In this document: positions 8,757 to 18,310 of the stretch, piece by piece
Layout: the number at the start of each line of letters is the position of its first letter
How positions within the stretch are numbered: position 1 is the stretch's first letter
NCBI RefSeq assembly: GCF_009765275.1
Contig: NZ_VOPH01000007.1
Coordinates: 62,001-126,000 of the forward strand
Origin: Chachezhania sediminis
GTDB taxonomy: Bacteria > Pseudomonadota > Alphaproteobacteria > Rhodobacterales > Rhodobacteraceae
DNA: 64,000 nt
Reading direction: 5' to 3'
The notes under the pieces: model-generated
What the model was told of the DNA's origin: nothing
The model's database searches: none
The model's input: only the letters and a program-made list of their open reading frames with translations
Program-made: the position numbers and the translations under genes

Positions 8757-11700
8757 TCAGAACCGGTAGGACAGGCGCAGGATCCCGCCGTGGCTTCGGA
8801 AATCGTTCCCCGTGGTCAGGCCGTATTCCGCGCGGATGTCCCAGCCCTTGGTCTGATAGACCTGCAGCCCCGCCGTCACGCGGCCGACAAGGTCGGGCGA
8901 ATAGATTTCGGTCCGTATGTCGCCGCCGCTGACGAAGGACGCGTCGATCTGCCGGCCGCCGGTGACGGTGCCGGTCGCGCCAAGGTTCACGAAGCCCCGC
9001 AGGACCCCGTCCCTCTTCAGGTCGCGGCGGAGACCGAACTCCACCGCCGGGGACAGTGCGACATTCGTATCCGTGTTCTTCTTCACCGACATCGCGAAGG
9101 GGGACGCGCCCTCCTCGGCATAGGCCGGCGTCCTCACGGCATAGAGATCGAGATCCGCCATCGGCCGGATGTAATGCCGGCCCACGGCGATATCGTAGGC
9201 CGCGCGGAGCCGTACCCCCATGAAGACCGGGCGCTGCCTGCTGCGCAGCGTCGCGGGCCCCCCCAAGGGTTCGCGCCGCTCAAGATCGTGCTCGCCCACG
9301 CCCGCGGCCAGCGACCCGGCAAGAAGCCAGGGACCCGAGACCCGCTTCAGCGCGACCGTCGCGAAGTAATTGGTGCCGGACCCGCTGGCATAGCGGCCGT
9401 TGGCGCTGACGAAATCTGCCCTGAAGGCGCCGCCCAGATACCAACCATCGGCGATCTGCGTCTGGCCGCCCAGGCCGGTGACCGTCCGGCCGATTTTCGT
9501 CGCCAGCCGGTCGTAGCGCGTGGAAAAGTCGCCGCCCTGGATCCAGACACAGCGTCCCTCGGCCAGTTGCAGCGACTGGCCCCGGAATTCCGGACAGCTG
9601 AGCGCGGTGCCCAGCACCTCGCCGCCCGTGTCGCTGAAGGCCGTGGTCAGCGTGTCAAGTGTCTGGGGCGAGATCGAGGCCAGCGCGGACTGATAGTTCT
9701 CTCCCTTCGGTACGCCATTGTAGAGTGCTGCGAAGATCCCGGCATAGTCCGGATTGGCGGCAGTCCAGTTGGCCTGCAGGTTCTGGGACAGGGCCACGGC
9801 ATTGGCATCGGACCCTGTGGGCGCGGTCAGGTCGGCCGTGGCAAGGATCGAGACAGGGTCGTCGGACAGAATCTGCGTCCAGGCGAACAGCGGGCTGTCG
9901 CTGGTCACTGTTGCGAAGGTGCCCGAAAGCCCGATACCGGGCGCGGACAGGACCGGGACCGCCTTGGGCAACAGCCAGTCGCCGACCACCGGCTGCAGGG
10001 TGCCGTCCAGCACCGCGGTACCCGAAACCGAAACCGGCGCCGTGGCACCGCCAATCGGAGCGATCAGCGCAAAGCTCAGCGTGCCGCCCGGCTGCTGGAC
10101 GAAATTCCCGTTCAGCGACAGGCCGCTGCCTGCATCCAGAAGGCCGGCATTGGTCAGCGTCCCGTCGTTCAGCGCGACGGCAGACCCCGAGAGCGTGCCC
10201 ATGTTGGTCACGTCCAGCGCGGCCGTACCACTTTGCAGGATGACATTGCCCGACACGGCCGAAAGTGACGCGCCTGCCCCGATGGTCAGCGTGCTGGCCC
10301 CGTCCGTATCCGCCCAGAGACCATGGCTGTTGCCGGTGACCGTGCCGCCGATGGTGACGTCGAGCCCGGCCGACGTCTGGGCGAAGATCGCCGTCGATCC
10401 CGTTCCGGTCGTGGCCAGCGATCCGGCCTGCGTGATCGTGATCTGGCCACCTGTGTCGGTTCCCGGCGCTCCGGCACTGCCGGCATGGACCGCGCCGCCA
10501 TAGGCGATCAGCCCGCCGCTTCCCCCCACGGACTGGGCCAGGATCCCATGCGCGCCGGCCCCCGTGGTCAGGATCGATGCATCCACGTCGATGTCCACAC
10601 TGCCGCCCCGTGACGTGATGACCGAACTCTGACCCATGCCCGGGGACAGGGTCCCCGGCGCGCCAAAGCCCAGGATACCGCCGCCGCCGCCGATGGACTG
10701 CGCCACGATGGCATGCGCCCCGTCGCCGCCCGTGACGATGCCGGACCCTGCGTCCAGCGTGATCGACACGGCGCCGCCCGGGGACATGTTCGGCTGTTCG
10801 TAACTGTTCACGTTCAACGACACATCGGCGGCCATCGCCGCGTCCTGCGCGAAAATCAGGCCCCCGCCGCCGCCGATGGATTGCGCCAGAAGGCCATAGG
10901 CATTGTCGCCCGCGGTCGTCACGGTCAGCACGGCATTGCTGACGGTAACATTGCCGCCCGCCCCGTCCGGGTAGACGCCCGCGATTGACAGGTCGACCGT
11001 CCCGGCCCCGCCGGTATTCGCGCTGCTGCCCTGGCCGGCCACGCCGCCGCCGCCGCCGATGGATTGCAACACTACGGCATGGGCCGCGTCGCCATGGGTC
11101 GCGACGCTGGCCTGGCCGGTCAGTTCCACCAGCCCCCCGGCCCCGCTGCCTGACCCACCAAGCGCGACAGCGCTGCCCTTCGCCGCGCCGCCATCGGTCT
11201 GCGCCATGGCCAGCCCGCCGGCCCCGCCGATGGACTGTGCCAGGATCCCGAAGGCGGCAAAACCGGTGCGAGTGGTGATCCCGTTCACGACAGTCTCGGA
11301 CCCGGTGACGATCCGCGAGCCGGCACCATCGGCCAGGTCGACCTTCACCGTACCGCCATCGCCCCAGCCGAACTGCGTACCGAAGCTGCCGACACTGACC
11401 GTCAGGTCGGTCATGACGCTGGACGTCGTGTAGGCCGATCCGATCCCGCCCGACCCGCCGACGGACTGCGCCAGGATGCCGTGCGCCCAGTCGCCCCGGG
11501 TGGCCAGCTGGCCCGTATGGCTGACCGTGACGGCGGCCCCCGCCGCCTCGGTCGCGCCGTCGGTGTCGCCCCCGAAATCGCCGCCGACCTTGATGACCTG
11601 CGTGGCGGTGCCGGCCTTGCCGCCACCGATGGTCTCGAAGAAATCCGTGCCGCCGCTGCCGATGCCGCCCCCGCCCCCGATCGATTGCGCCACGATGGCC

Positions 11701-14700
11701 GACGCACCGGTTCCGGTCGTGGCCAGCACTGCCGAATTGGTTACCGTGACGCCGCCGCCGCCAGTGGATTGGGTCGGCGCGTTCGACATGGCCTGGCCCA
11801 CGGCGATGGTCAGATCGCTGTCCATGGTCCCGTCGAAAGCGGTGCCACCACCGCCGCCGATGGACTGCGCAGCCAGCGCATGGGCGCCGTACCCGGTGGT
11901 GACCACCGTGCCGCCATTGGACAGGTCGACCGTTCCGCCCGTCCCCAGTGCACCGTTGCTGCCGCCGGTGGTCAGCTTGACGGTATAGGTTCTGAGGTCG
12001 ATGTCGGTCACCGGATAGATCGGCGTCGCCGACCGCGACGTCGCGGTGGCGGCAGCCCCCTGCCCGCCGCCGCCGCCGATGGATTGGGCCAGCACACCAT
12101 AGGCCCGGCCGCCATCGGTGGCGATGGTGCCCGTGCTGGTCACGGTTACGGCGCCGCCGTCGCTGCCGATGCCCCCGGCGCCGCCGACCGACACGTCCAG
12201 ATTGTAGCTTTGCGTCCCACCCGTCGCCCAGCCCTTCACGATGGCGATGCCGTGATCGTAGGCCTCGTAAACCCCCAGCGCCGAAGCCGATGCATTCGCC
12301 GTGCCGCCCGATCCACCGCCGCCGCCCACCGACTGCGCCAGGATGCCATGCCCGCTGCCGCCAGTCGTGGCAATCAGCCCGCCGTTCTGGACCGTCACGT
12401 CCTGGCCGGCGCCGCCCGACCCGCCGGCGCCGCCGACGGCCACCACGGCGGTGTAGGTATCGCCGCCCCCGGTGGCCGAGGCGCCACCGGCATCTCCGCC
12501 ACCGCCGCCGATGGACTGGGCCAGGATGCCATAGGAGGTGGACCCCGTGGTCAGGATCCGGCTGCCGTTGTAGTTGTAGGCAAAGACCGATCCGCCATCT
12601 CCTGCGCTGCCGCCGGCACCGCCAACGGAATAGGTCAGGTCCAGCGACCGGCCGGTCTCGTTCTGGAAGATCGGCGTGGCCGAGCTGGAGCTGCCGCTGC
12701 CCCCGGTCCCGCCGCCGCCGCCGACCGACTGGGCGACGATCCCGGCGGAAAACTGGCCCCCGGTGCGGATCGTGCCGTTCTCGGACCCGTCATCTGTGCC
12801 GTTGAAGGCGGTCACCGTGCCGCCATCACCGTTACCGCCGCCATCGCCGCCCCCGCCGATGGCATATTGGATGGAAAAGCTGGCGCTCTGGATCGCGGTT
12901 GATACGGCGGTGCCGTCGCCGCCATTGCCGCCGCCCCCACCGACGGATTGGGCCAGGATGCCCCGGGAATAGTCGCCCCAGGTCGTGATGGCGGCATAGT
13001 TGCCGGCCGTCACGCCGCCGCCGTCGCCGCCATCACCCCCCTGTCCGCCATTCGCCAGCGAAAAGCCGAGCGACGGGAAGACGACGTCGGACACCAGCTT
13101 CAGGCCCACGACGGGCAGGACCGTCGACTTGGCCATGGCGGTTCCGCCGATCCCGCCGCCGCCGCCGATCGACTGGACGACCAGCCCGTCGGAATCCGCC
13201 CCGTTCACCGCCGGCCCGCCGGTGGCTGCGGTGAAGCGTCCGTCCAGCATCAGGCCGGTGACCGAGGCGCGGGTCGTGTCGGTGCCCACCGCCTGGAAGA
13301 TCCCGCCATTGGTCATGGTGCCGGAGAAGCTCTCGCCCGTGGTCTGGACCGTGCCGGACACCGTCGCACCCTGGACCGTGACGCCAGTCAGGACGGTGCC
13401 GTCCGTCAGCGTCACGTTGGACAGGGTCGCGCTGACCATGCCTTCGGCAATGTCGCCGTTCCGGATGTCGGCGGTCAGCTGCGTGCCGTCGTCCAGGCTG
13501 CCATAGAAGATGCCGCCCGATCCCAGGCCGATGTTCTGAAGCGCATCGGGCGACAGGCCGGTGGTGATGTGCCCGTGATTGATGCCGGTGGCATAGGTCC
13601 CGTCGCCGCCGGCCCCTCCCGCGCCGCCAAGCGCCACGGCGATGGTCCGGATCAGGCCCGCGGCCTGGGCCACCGCCGCGCCGCCGGTGCCGCCACCGCC
13701 GCCGATGGACTGGACGACCATGCCCGACGACCGGTTGCCCAGCGTGGAAATCTCGCTTTGCCCGTTGTTGTAGCCGCTGGCGACCCCGCCTGCACCACCG
13801 CTGCCCCCTGCCCCGCCGATGGCCGTGGCGACAAGGATGGAGCTGCTTTGCGCATAGCCGCCATTGCCGCCACCGCCCCCGATGGACTGGATCAGCACGC
13901 CCTGCGATCCGTTGCCCAGTGTCGCGACCGAGGTCGCCCCGCTGGTGTTCAGCGTGATCGTGCCGCCGCCGCCGCCATTGCCCCCCGCGCCGCCGACCGT
14001 CGTCGCCGCGCCATAGCTGTTGGTCGCACTGCCGCCGCCACCGCCGATGGACTGCATCAGGATCCCGACCGAGGCCGCATCCCGCGTCAGCACGTTGGCC
14101 CCGCCTGTCAGGTTCACGGTGACCGTCGCCCCGTTCCCGCCGCCGCCGGCCGCGTCGCCCAGCCGCGCGACAGCCTCGGTGCCGCCGACCACGCCGCCAC
14201 CGCCGCCGATGGACTGCGCGACGATGCCTATGGCGCCGATCCCGCCGCCCTGCCCGTCGCCGGTGGTGACACTGCCGGAATGGTTCACCGTGATCCCGCC
14301 GCCATCGGTGCCATCCACGCCGACGGCCGGACGGGACCCGACCCAGGTGCCGGCGGTCATCTCTCCCATGCTGTCGAAAGCTATGGCCGTGTCGTTATGC
14401 GCGATCCCGCCCCCGCCGGAGGAGACCGCGGCAAGCCCCACCGACCCGGTCCCCAGGGTCATGACACTGCCGGTGTTGTTCAGGGTCACGTCGTTGCAGC
14501 CCGACGGCGACCCGCCGCAACCCGCGGTGACCGTCGCGCTGTTGCCGACGACATTGCTGCCTGCCGAATAGGACCCGACCGTCGTCGTCCCACCCACCGC
14601 CAGCGCCGTCACCCCGAAGGCCGACGCGCCATTGGTCCTCACCGATCCGGCATTGCCGACGGTCACTGTGCCCGCCACACCCGTGCCCTGCAGGTTCGGG

Positions 14701-16106
14701 TCCGAGGTCAGGCCCGACACGATGCGCGCGCCGGTGCTGAGCCCCAGCACCCCGATGGCCAGCGGTCCGGGCGCAGGCCCGGCACTGCCGGTCGCGATGA
14801 CAGCAGTTCCGCCAACGCTCACGTTTACGGTCCCGCCGGAGGCCAGGTAGGTCTGCCCGACCGGCGTCCATGCACCGGCCTGGCTGGAAGCAAAGACCCC
14901 CATTCCACCGCCGGACATGTCGACCGCGCCCTGGACCGTCACGTTCACCGTACCGCCATTCGCCGGTTGGCCAGTATAGGCAGGAGTCTCCAGATCGCTG
15001 TCCGCCCCGTTGCCGCCGATGGAGGCGGCAAGGATCCCGGCGCCGCTTGCCGCATCGACCGCGATCGCGCCGCCATGGGTCACGTCGACCGCACCGGCCG
15101 CCCCACCGATGCCGGCCGTGTAGGTCGCATCGCTTTCGCCATCGAAGTAGAAGCCCGCAGCGCCGCCGATGGCCCGCGCTTCGATCCCGGCGGCACTGGC
15201 ATCCGCACCGCTTGCGGTGACCCGGATCGTGCTGCCCGCGGCCGTCGCCACAGCGACCGGCTCTGCGTTGCCGCCGGCGCCGACCTCACCGAATTCCTTG
15301 ACGACGATCCCTTCCAGCCAGAAGAACGCACTGCCACCGCCGCCCTCCGACAGGGCCTTCGCGCCGACCAGCGACGGCGCGCCATCGACCGCGGCCGCCC
15401 CCGTTCCGCTGACCGAAATGGCGGCCGAGGCATCCAGATCCAGCATGACCGATCCTGCATCCGTGCCATAGACCAGTTCGATCGGCGCCGCGTCCTGCCC
15501 GTCGATCTGGACCTGTGCCCCCGCGCCGCCGAACCCGTCTCCGCCGCGAGAGATCGCGGCAAGTGCTCCGGGTCCGACGGTGCTTCCGGTAACGGCCGTC
15601 GCGGTGATCGCATCGGTGCCCGTCGGCACCGTGCTGCTGCCCAATGTGACCGACAGGTCGCCGGCGCTGACACCGGGCTGAAACAGCATCGTGCAGGGTT
15701 CGTTCAGGAAGCAATCCGCGGTCGTCTCGAAGCCTACGACGGAGTAGATGGCCGGCCCGGGCCCGAATGGCAGACCGTCGAAGGTCAGCGCGCCGTTGAC
15801 CGTCACGTCGATGCCCGTGCCGCTTCCGGTGACAAGATAGCCGGGCAGATCGTCGCCGTTGCCAAGGGATCCCGTCACCAGATCAGAGGACGACTGATAG
15901 GTGAAATCGCCCGCCTGGCACGCCAGGACCTGCCCGCTCAGCGCGCCCGTGTTGGGACCTTCGCAGGCTAGCTCCTGGGCGGGCAGGATTGCGGGCCACC
16001 CAGCCAGGACAGACCCGAAAAGACCAAGAGCGACCAGCCCGCCGACCGGACGCGGATTCACGACCGGCCTGCTGGCGCAGGCACGCGGCGTTACTCCATC
16101 ATTCAT
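8757..16106 (-). CDS. Giant repeat-rich autotransporter (type Va secretion)
   Basis: A 2449-residue surface protein. An N-terminal extended signal (hydrophobic core GGLVALGLFGSVLAG, cleavage near LPAQE, about residue 45) leads into a beta-helix-type passenger rich in Gly, Ala, Thr and Ser. Between about residues 630 and 1870 it holds 18 copies of the motif (I/L)xxQS(I/V)GGGGG, spaced irregularly about 50-110 residues apart, some varied as GGSGG or GGAGG. From about residue 2180 to the end is an autotransporter beta-barrel of roughly 270 residues, ending in Tyr-Arg-Phe as outer-membrane proteins do. ATG 16106 is the first in frame; its ribosome site is weak. No partner protease, chaperone or dedicated regulator is adjacent. 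Role is probably adhesion or aggregation (family-based inference). Confidence 0.85.
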   Translation of the reverse strand: MNDGVTPRACASRPVVNPRPVGGLVALGLFGSVLAGWPAILPAQELACEGPNTGALSGQVLACQAGDFTYQSSSDLVTGSLGNGDDLPGYLVTGSGTGIDVTVNGALTFDGLPFGPGPAIYSVVGFETTADCFLNEPCTMLFQPGVSAGDLSVTLGSSTVPTGTDAITATAVTGSTVGPGALAAISRGGDGFGGAGAQVQIDGQDAAPIELVYGTDAGSVMLDLDASAAISVSGTGAAAVDGAPSLVGAKALSEGGGGSAFFWLEGIVVKEFGEVGAGGNAEPVAVATAAGSTIRVTASGADASAAGIEARAIGGAAGFYFDGESDATYTAGIGGAAGAVDVTHGGAIAVDAASGAGILAASIGGNGADSDLETPAYTGQPANGGTVNVTVQGAVDMSGGGMGVFASSQAGAWTPVGQTYLASGGTVNVSVGGTAVIATGSAGPAPGPLAIGVLGLSTGARIVSGLTSDPNLQGTGVAGTVTVGNAGSVRTNGASAFGVTALAVGGTTTVGSYSAGSNVVGNSATVTAGCGGSPSGCNDVTLNNTGSVMTLGTGSVGLAAVSSGGGGIAHNDTAIAFDSMGEMTAGTWVGSRPAVGVDGTDGGGITVNHSGSVTTGDGQGGGIGAIGIVAQSIGGGGGVVGGTEAVARLGDAAGGGGNGATVTVNLTGGANVLTRDAASVGILMQSIGGGGGSATNSYGAATTVGGAGGNGGGGGTITLNTSGATSVATLGNGSQGVLIQSIGGGGGNGGYAQSSSILVATAIGGAGGSGGAGGVASGYNNGQSEISTLGNRSSGMVVQSIGGGGGTGGAAVAQAAGLIRTIAVALGGAGGAGGDGTYATGINHGHITTGLSPDALQNIGLGSGGIFYGSLDDGTQLTADIRNGDIAEGMVSATLSNVTLTDGTVLTGVTVQGATVSGTVQTTGESFSGTMTNGGIFQAVGTDTTRASVTGLMLDGRFTAATGGPAVNGADSDGLVVQSIGGGGGIGGTAMAKSTVLPVVGLKLVSDVVFPSLGFSLANGGQGGDGGDGGGVTAGNYAAITTWGDYSRGILAQSVGGGGGNGGDGTAVSTAIQSASFSIQYAIGGGGDGGGNGDGGTVTAFNGTDDGSENGTIRTGGQFSAGIVAQSVGGGGGTGGSGSSSSATPIFQNETGRSLDLTYSVGGAGGSAGDGGSVFAYNYNGSRILTTGSTSYGILAQSIGGGGGDAGGASATGGGDTYTAVVAVGGAGGSGGAGQDVTVQNGGLIATTGGSGHGILAQSVGGGGGSGGTANASASALGVYEAYDHGIAIVKGWATGGTQSYNLDVSVGGAGGIGSDGGAVTVTSTGTIATDGGRAYGVLAQSIGGGGGQGAAATATSRSATPIYPVTDIDLRTYTVKLTTGGSNGALGTGGTVDLSNGGTVVTTGYGAHALAAQSIGGGGGTAFDGTMDSDLTIAVGQAMSNAPTQSTGGGGVTVTNSAVLATTGTGASAIVAQSIGGGGGIGSGGTDFFETIGGGKAGTATQVIKVGGDFGGDTDGATEAAGAAVTVSHTGQLATRGDWAHGILAQSVGGSGGIGSAYTTSSVMTDLTVSVGSFGTQFGWGDGGTVKVDLADGAGSRIVTGSETVVNGITTRTGFAAFGILAQSIGGAGGLAMAQTDGGAAKGSAVALGGSGSGAGGLVELTGQASVATHGDAAHAVVLQSIGGGGGVAGQGSSANTGGAGTVDLSIAGVYPDGAGGNVTVSNAVLTVTTAGDNAYGLLAQSIGGGGGLIFAQDAAMAADVSLNVNSYEQPNMSPGGAVSITLDAGSGIVTGGDGAHAIVAQSIGGGGGILGFGAPGTLSPGMGQSSVITSRGGSVDIDVDASILTTGAGAHGILAQSVGGSGGLIAYGGAVHAGSAGAPGTDTGGQITITQAGSLATTGTGSTAIFAQTSAGLDVTIGGTVTGNSHGLWADTDGASTLTIGAGASLSAVSGNVILQSGTAALDVTNMGTLSGSAVALNDGTLTNAGLLDAGSGLSLNGNFVQQPGGTLSFALIAPIGGATAPVSVSGTAVLDGTLQPVVGDWLLPKAVPVLSAPGIGLSGTFATVTSDSPLFAWTQILSDDPVSILATADLTAPTGSDANAVALSQNLQANWTAANPDYAGIFAALYNGVPKGENYQSALASISPQTLDTLTTAFSDTGGEVLGTALSCPEFRGQSLQLAEGRCVWIQGGDFSTRYDRLATKIGRTVTGLGGQTQIADGWYLGGAFRADFVSANGRYASGSGTNYFATVALKRVSGPWLLAGSLAAGVGEHDLERREPLGGPATLRSRQRPVFMGVRLRAAYDIAVGRHYIRPMADLDLYAVRTPAYAEEGASPFAMSVKKNTDTNVALSPAVEFGLRRDLKRDGVLRGFVNLGATGTVTGGRQIDASFVSGGDIRTEIYSPDLVGRVTAGLQVYQTKGWDIRAEYGLTTGNDFRSHGGILRLSYRF
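9680..14250 (-). repeat. Coding repeats: 18 QSIGGGGG-type motif units
   Basis: Within the autotransporter passenger the DNA carries 18 near-identical short blocks, visible on the plus strand as runs of CCGCCGCCGCCGATGGACTG-like sequence. The first encoding unit is near 14200 and the last near 10520. The conserved core is short, and the intervening sequence differs in both length and residues, so this is a protein-level repeat and not a tandem array. Repeats of this kind are prone to recombination and to assembly collapse. Confidence 0.7.
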
Positions 16107-16386
16107 GTCTGAACCCAGAACTCTCGCCGTCCCCTATACGCGCGGTCCTGTCCCTCCACCCGCAGAGTGACAGCATCCGACAAGATCGCAACCCCGTCGC
16201 GTGGCACGCTTCGGCGGTCAGGCCAATTTTGCCTTGAGTTGCGCATCTGCCACTGGGACTGGTCCGCGTCGGATGCCTCGGAACCATATTGGGCCCGGAC
16301 AGCCGGAGAGTTTGGCAAACGGTTCTTTCCCATGGTCTGCCGTCAGCATGCGCCGCGTGGGTCTGGCAAGAAAGAGACGGATCGGC
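16107..16386. other. Intergenic stretch upstream of the autotransporter
   Basis: 280 bases separate the autotransporter start from the end of the HsdR/HTH remnant. It must hold the autotransporter promoter unless that gene is read from further upstream. I see no clear promoter consensus, operator or gene, and the open frames on both strands have no recognisable family. Confidence 0.35.
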
Positions 16387-16836
16387 TTACACGTCGCTCA
16401 GAAGCTCCTGCGCCACGGAGGGTTTCTTCGCGATCAGGGCCAGAAGTACCTGAGCCGGGCCCGTCGGATGGCGGCGGCCGTGCTCCCAGCTCTGACATGT
16501 GCCCTTTGCGACACCGATGCTTCGGGCAAAGTCCGCGTGGGACAAATCGGTTTCTTCACCGGTGATTTCAGGGGCGGCGCGTTTGTAGGACGTCACCGCT
16601 GCGCACTTGTCGGCCAGGATTGACCCGGACTTACGGAAAATCTCGAAGAGCTCGCATGCCTCGGGGATGGAGCCTGCCACGAGCATGGCGTTGCCCATGC
16701 CCGCATTCAGGCGCGGCTTCATCTCCAAGTCCAGGATGATATCGTTGGCGATCTGTTCCAGCCGGTCACGGCTCGACAGTACACGCTGAAGCGTTCCCCA
16801 GCGTTGCTTGAGCGTCGCCTTTGCGATCGGGGTCAT
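16387..16836 (-). pseudogene. Chimeric remnant: HsdR fragment fused to XRE helix-turn-helix
   Basis: An intact 149-codon frame made of two unrelated pieces. Residues 1 to about 95 (ATLKQRWGTLQRVLSSRDRL, then NDIILDLE, GNAMLVAGSIPEACELFEIF and KCAAVTSYKR) match an internal segment of type I restriction HsdR helicase subunits. It stops at the PEITGEETD block, where real HsdR proteins continue for hundreds of residues. From LSHADFARSIGVAKGTCQSW to the stop it is a HigA/NadS-like antitoxin-type helix-turn-helix. No hsdM, hsdS or toxin gene is nearby. A GTG at 16872 would add 12 residues. Best read as deletion scar of a lost restriction/toxin-antitoxin island. It could still make a DNA-binding protein. 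Confidence 0.65.
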
Positions 16837-16884
16837 GCCGTCATCCCGCCCCGCAAGAACGCCAAGCGGCACCCGGCTTGAAGC

Positions 16885-18192
16885 TCAGGCCTCGCGCAGG
16901 GCAAGGCGCAGGGCGTCCAGGAAGAAATCGACCTCTGACGCAGAGAGGCAAAGCGGTGGGCGCAGTTTCAACGTCTCGCCCGTGCGTCCGGCGGCTCCGA
17001 TCAGGACCTGTCGCTGGCGCAGGGCATCGATCAGCCGCGCAACGCCTTCACCTGCCGGGACATCCGTTTTGGCGAGCTCGATTCCGATGAAAAGCCCCGT
17101 GCCCCGAAGCGCCCGGATCCGGTTGTTTTCCGCTGCGATGCTTGTCAGTCCTTCCATCAGCAATCTGCCGGAACGCGCGGCGTTGCCGATCAGATCCTCT
17201 TCGCCGATGCAGTCCAGCACCGCCATGCCGGCGGCTGCCGCCACCGGATTGCCGCCGAAGGTGTTGAAATAGCCTGTGTCCTCGCAGAACTGCGCGAACA
17301 GTTCATGTCGGCCGACCAGACCGGCCATCGGGAAACCGTTCCCCATGGGTTTGCCCATGGTGACGATGTCCGGCGCGACCCCGTGGCGGGTAAAACCCCA
17401 CATGCCATGCCCCAACCGTCCGAAGCCCGGCTGCACTTCGTCCGCGATGTAAAGCCCCCCAGCCGCATGAACCGCGTCGATCGCCGGGGCCAGGAAGCCT
17501 TCGGGGTCCGCGTGAATCCCGTCGCTGGAAAAGACGGAATCGCAGATGAAGGCGGCAAGACCGTACCCGGCTTCGCCCAGGTCCCGCGCAGCATTGGCCA
17601 CGGCGGCGGCAAAGCCTTCGGCCACGGACGGCCCATATGCATCGGCCGATGGCGCGGGAACCAGCCGGACATGGTCGGGGACATGCCCCGACTTCCAGGA
17701 CGAGGGCGAGACATCGGCCACCGCGGCGGTGTTCCCGTGATAGGCGGCCTCGGTCACGATGAATCCGCGGTTGCCGGTGGCGCGGATCGCCATGCGCATG
17801 GCAAGGTCGTTGGCTTCGCTGCCTGAACAGGTCAGGACCGCATGGGCCAGGTGTTCGGGGAAGGTGGCCAGCAACCGTTCCAGATAGCTTTCGACGATCT
17901 CGGTCAGATAGCGGCTGTGAACGTTCAGCAGGCCGATCTGGCGGCTGACGGCCTCGACCACCCGCGGATGGCAATGCCCGACCGAGGGCACGTTGTTGTA
18001 GCAATCGAGATATCGCGTGCCGTCCGTGGCCTCGAGCCAGGCGCCCGAGGCGCGCTGAAGCTCCAGGGGTTCGCGGTAGAACAGAATTGCGGCCGGCCCC
18101 ATGTTGGCCTGCCGCCGCAACAACAGGGGGCTGGTCTCGGTCCCGCCCGAATAGGCGTTCATCTCGAGGATGGAGCGGGATGTGTCGGTCAT
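16885..18192 (-). CDS. Class III PLP aminotransferase / phospho-lyase-like enzyme
   Basis: A PLP enzyme of 435 residues, fold type I, subgroup III. The N-terminal block YLDCYNNVPSVGHCHPRVVE and the segment LLNVHSRYLTEIVESYLERL closely resemble ethanolamine-phosphate and 5-phosphohydroxylysine phospho-lyases. ADEVQPGFGRLG lies near residue 250, and the PLP lysine in TMGKPMGNGFP is near residue 279, followed by YFNTFGGNPVAAAAG. ATG 18192 is chosen because the ORF's extra N-terminus has no homology-like features. The two genes just upstream in the operon encode APH-type kinases. Kinase plus this aminotransferase subgroup is the known arrangement for degrading phosphorylated amino alcohols, so it may be a lyase and not a transaminase (inference). 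Confidence 0.8.
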   Translation of the reverse strand: MTDTSRSILEMNAYSGGTETSPLLLRRQANMGPAAILFYREPLELQRASGAWLEATDGTRYLDCYNNVPSVGHCHPRVVEAVSRQIGLLNVHSRYLTEIVESYLERLLATFPEHLAHAVLTCSGSEANDLAMRMAIRATGNRGFIVTEAAYHGNTAAVADVSPSSWKSGHVPDHVRLVPAPSADAYGPSVAEGFAAAVANAARDLGEAGYGLAAFICDSVFSSDGIHADPEGFLAPAIDAVHAAGGLYIADEVQPGFGRLGHGMWGFTRHGVAPDIVTMGKPMGNGFPMAGLVGRHELFAQFCEDTGYFNTFGGNPVAAAAGMAVLDCIGEEDLIGNAARSGRLLMEGLTSIAAENNRIRALRGTGLFIGIELAKTDVPAGEGVARLIDALRQRQVLIGAAGRTGETLKLRPPLCLSASEVDFFLDALRLALREA

Positions 18193-18310
18193 CGGAAATA
18201 CCTGTTCGTCGGGCGCCTTGGCGCAGGCAACAGCCATCCGGTACACGGCCCAGGGGCCGCGCGGGGTGGCGTGTCGAGGGAGTTTCGTTAAACGGCGCGG
18301 AGCTGCGCGA

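Noticed and set aside
8616-10268. A 550-codon plus-strand open frame opposite the autotransporter barrel.
   Set aside because: Arg-rich composition and no motif; it mirrors the real minus-strand gene.
12948-15971. A 1007-codon open frame on the plus strand.
   Set aside because: Its sequence is low-complexity Arg/Gly/Asp/Ala typical of an antisense shadow of the high-GC autotransporter, with no domain.
8757-16106. Dozens of regularly recurring CCGCCGCCGCCGATGGACTG-like blocks on the plus strand, which resemble an interspersed repeat array.
   Set aside because: They encode the QSIGGGGG motif of the minus-strand autotransporter, the spacing is irregular, and no spacer-like unique units or cas genes exist. 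Not a CRISPR array.
16387-16836. A toxin-antitoxin module based on the HigA-like helix-turn-helix.
   Set aside because: No toxin gene lies on either side; the HTH is joined to an HsdR fragment.
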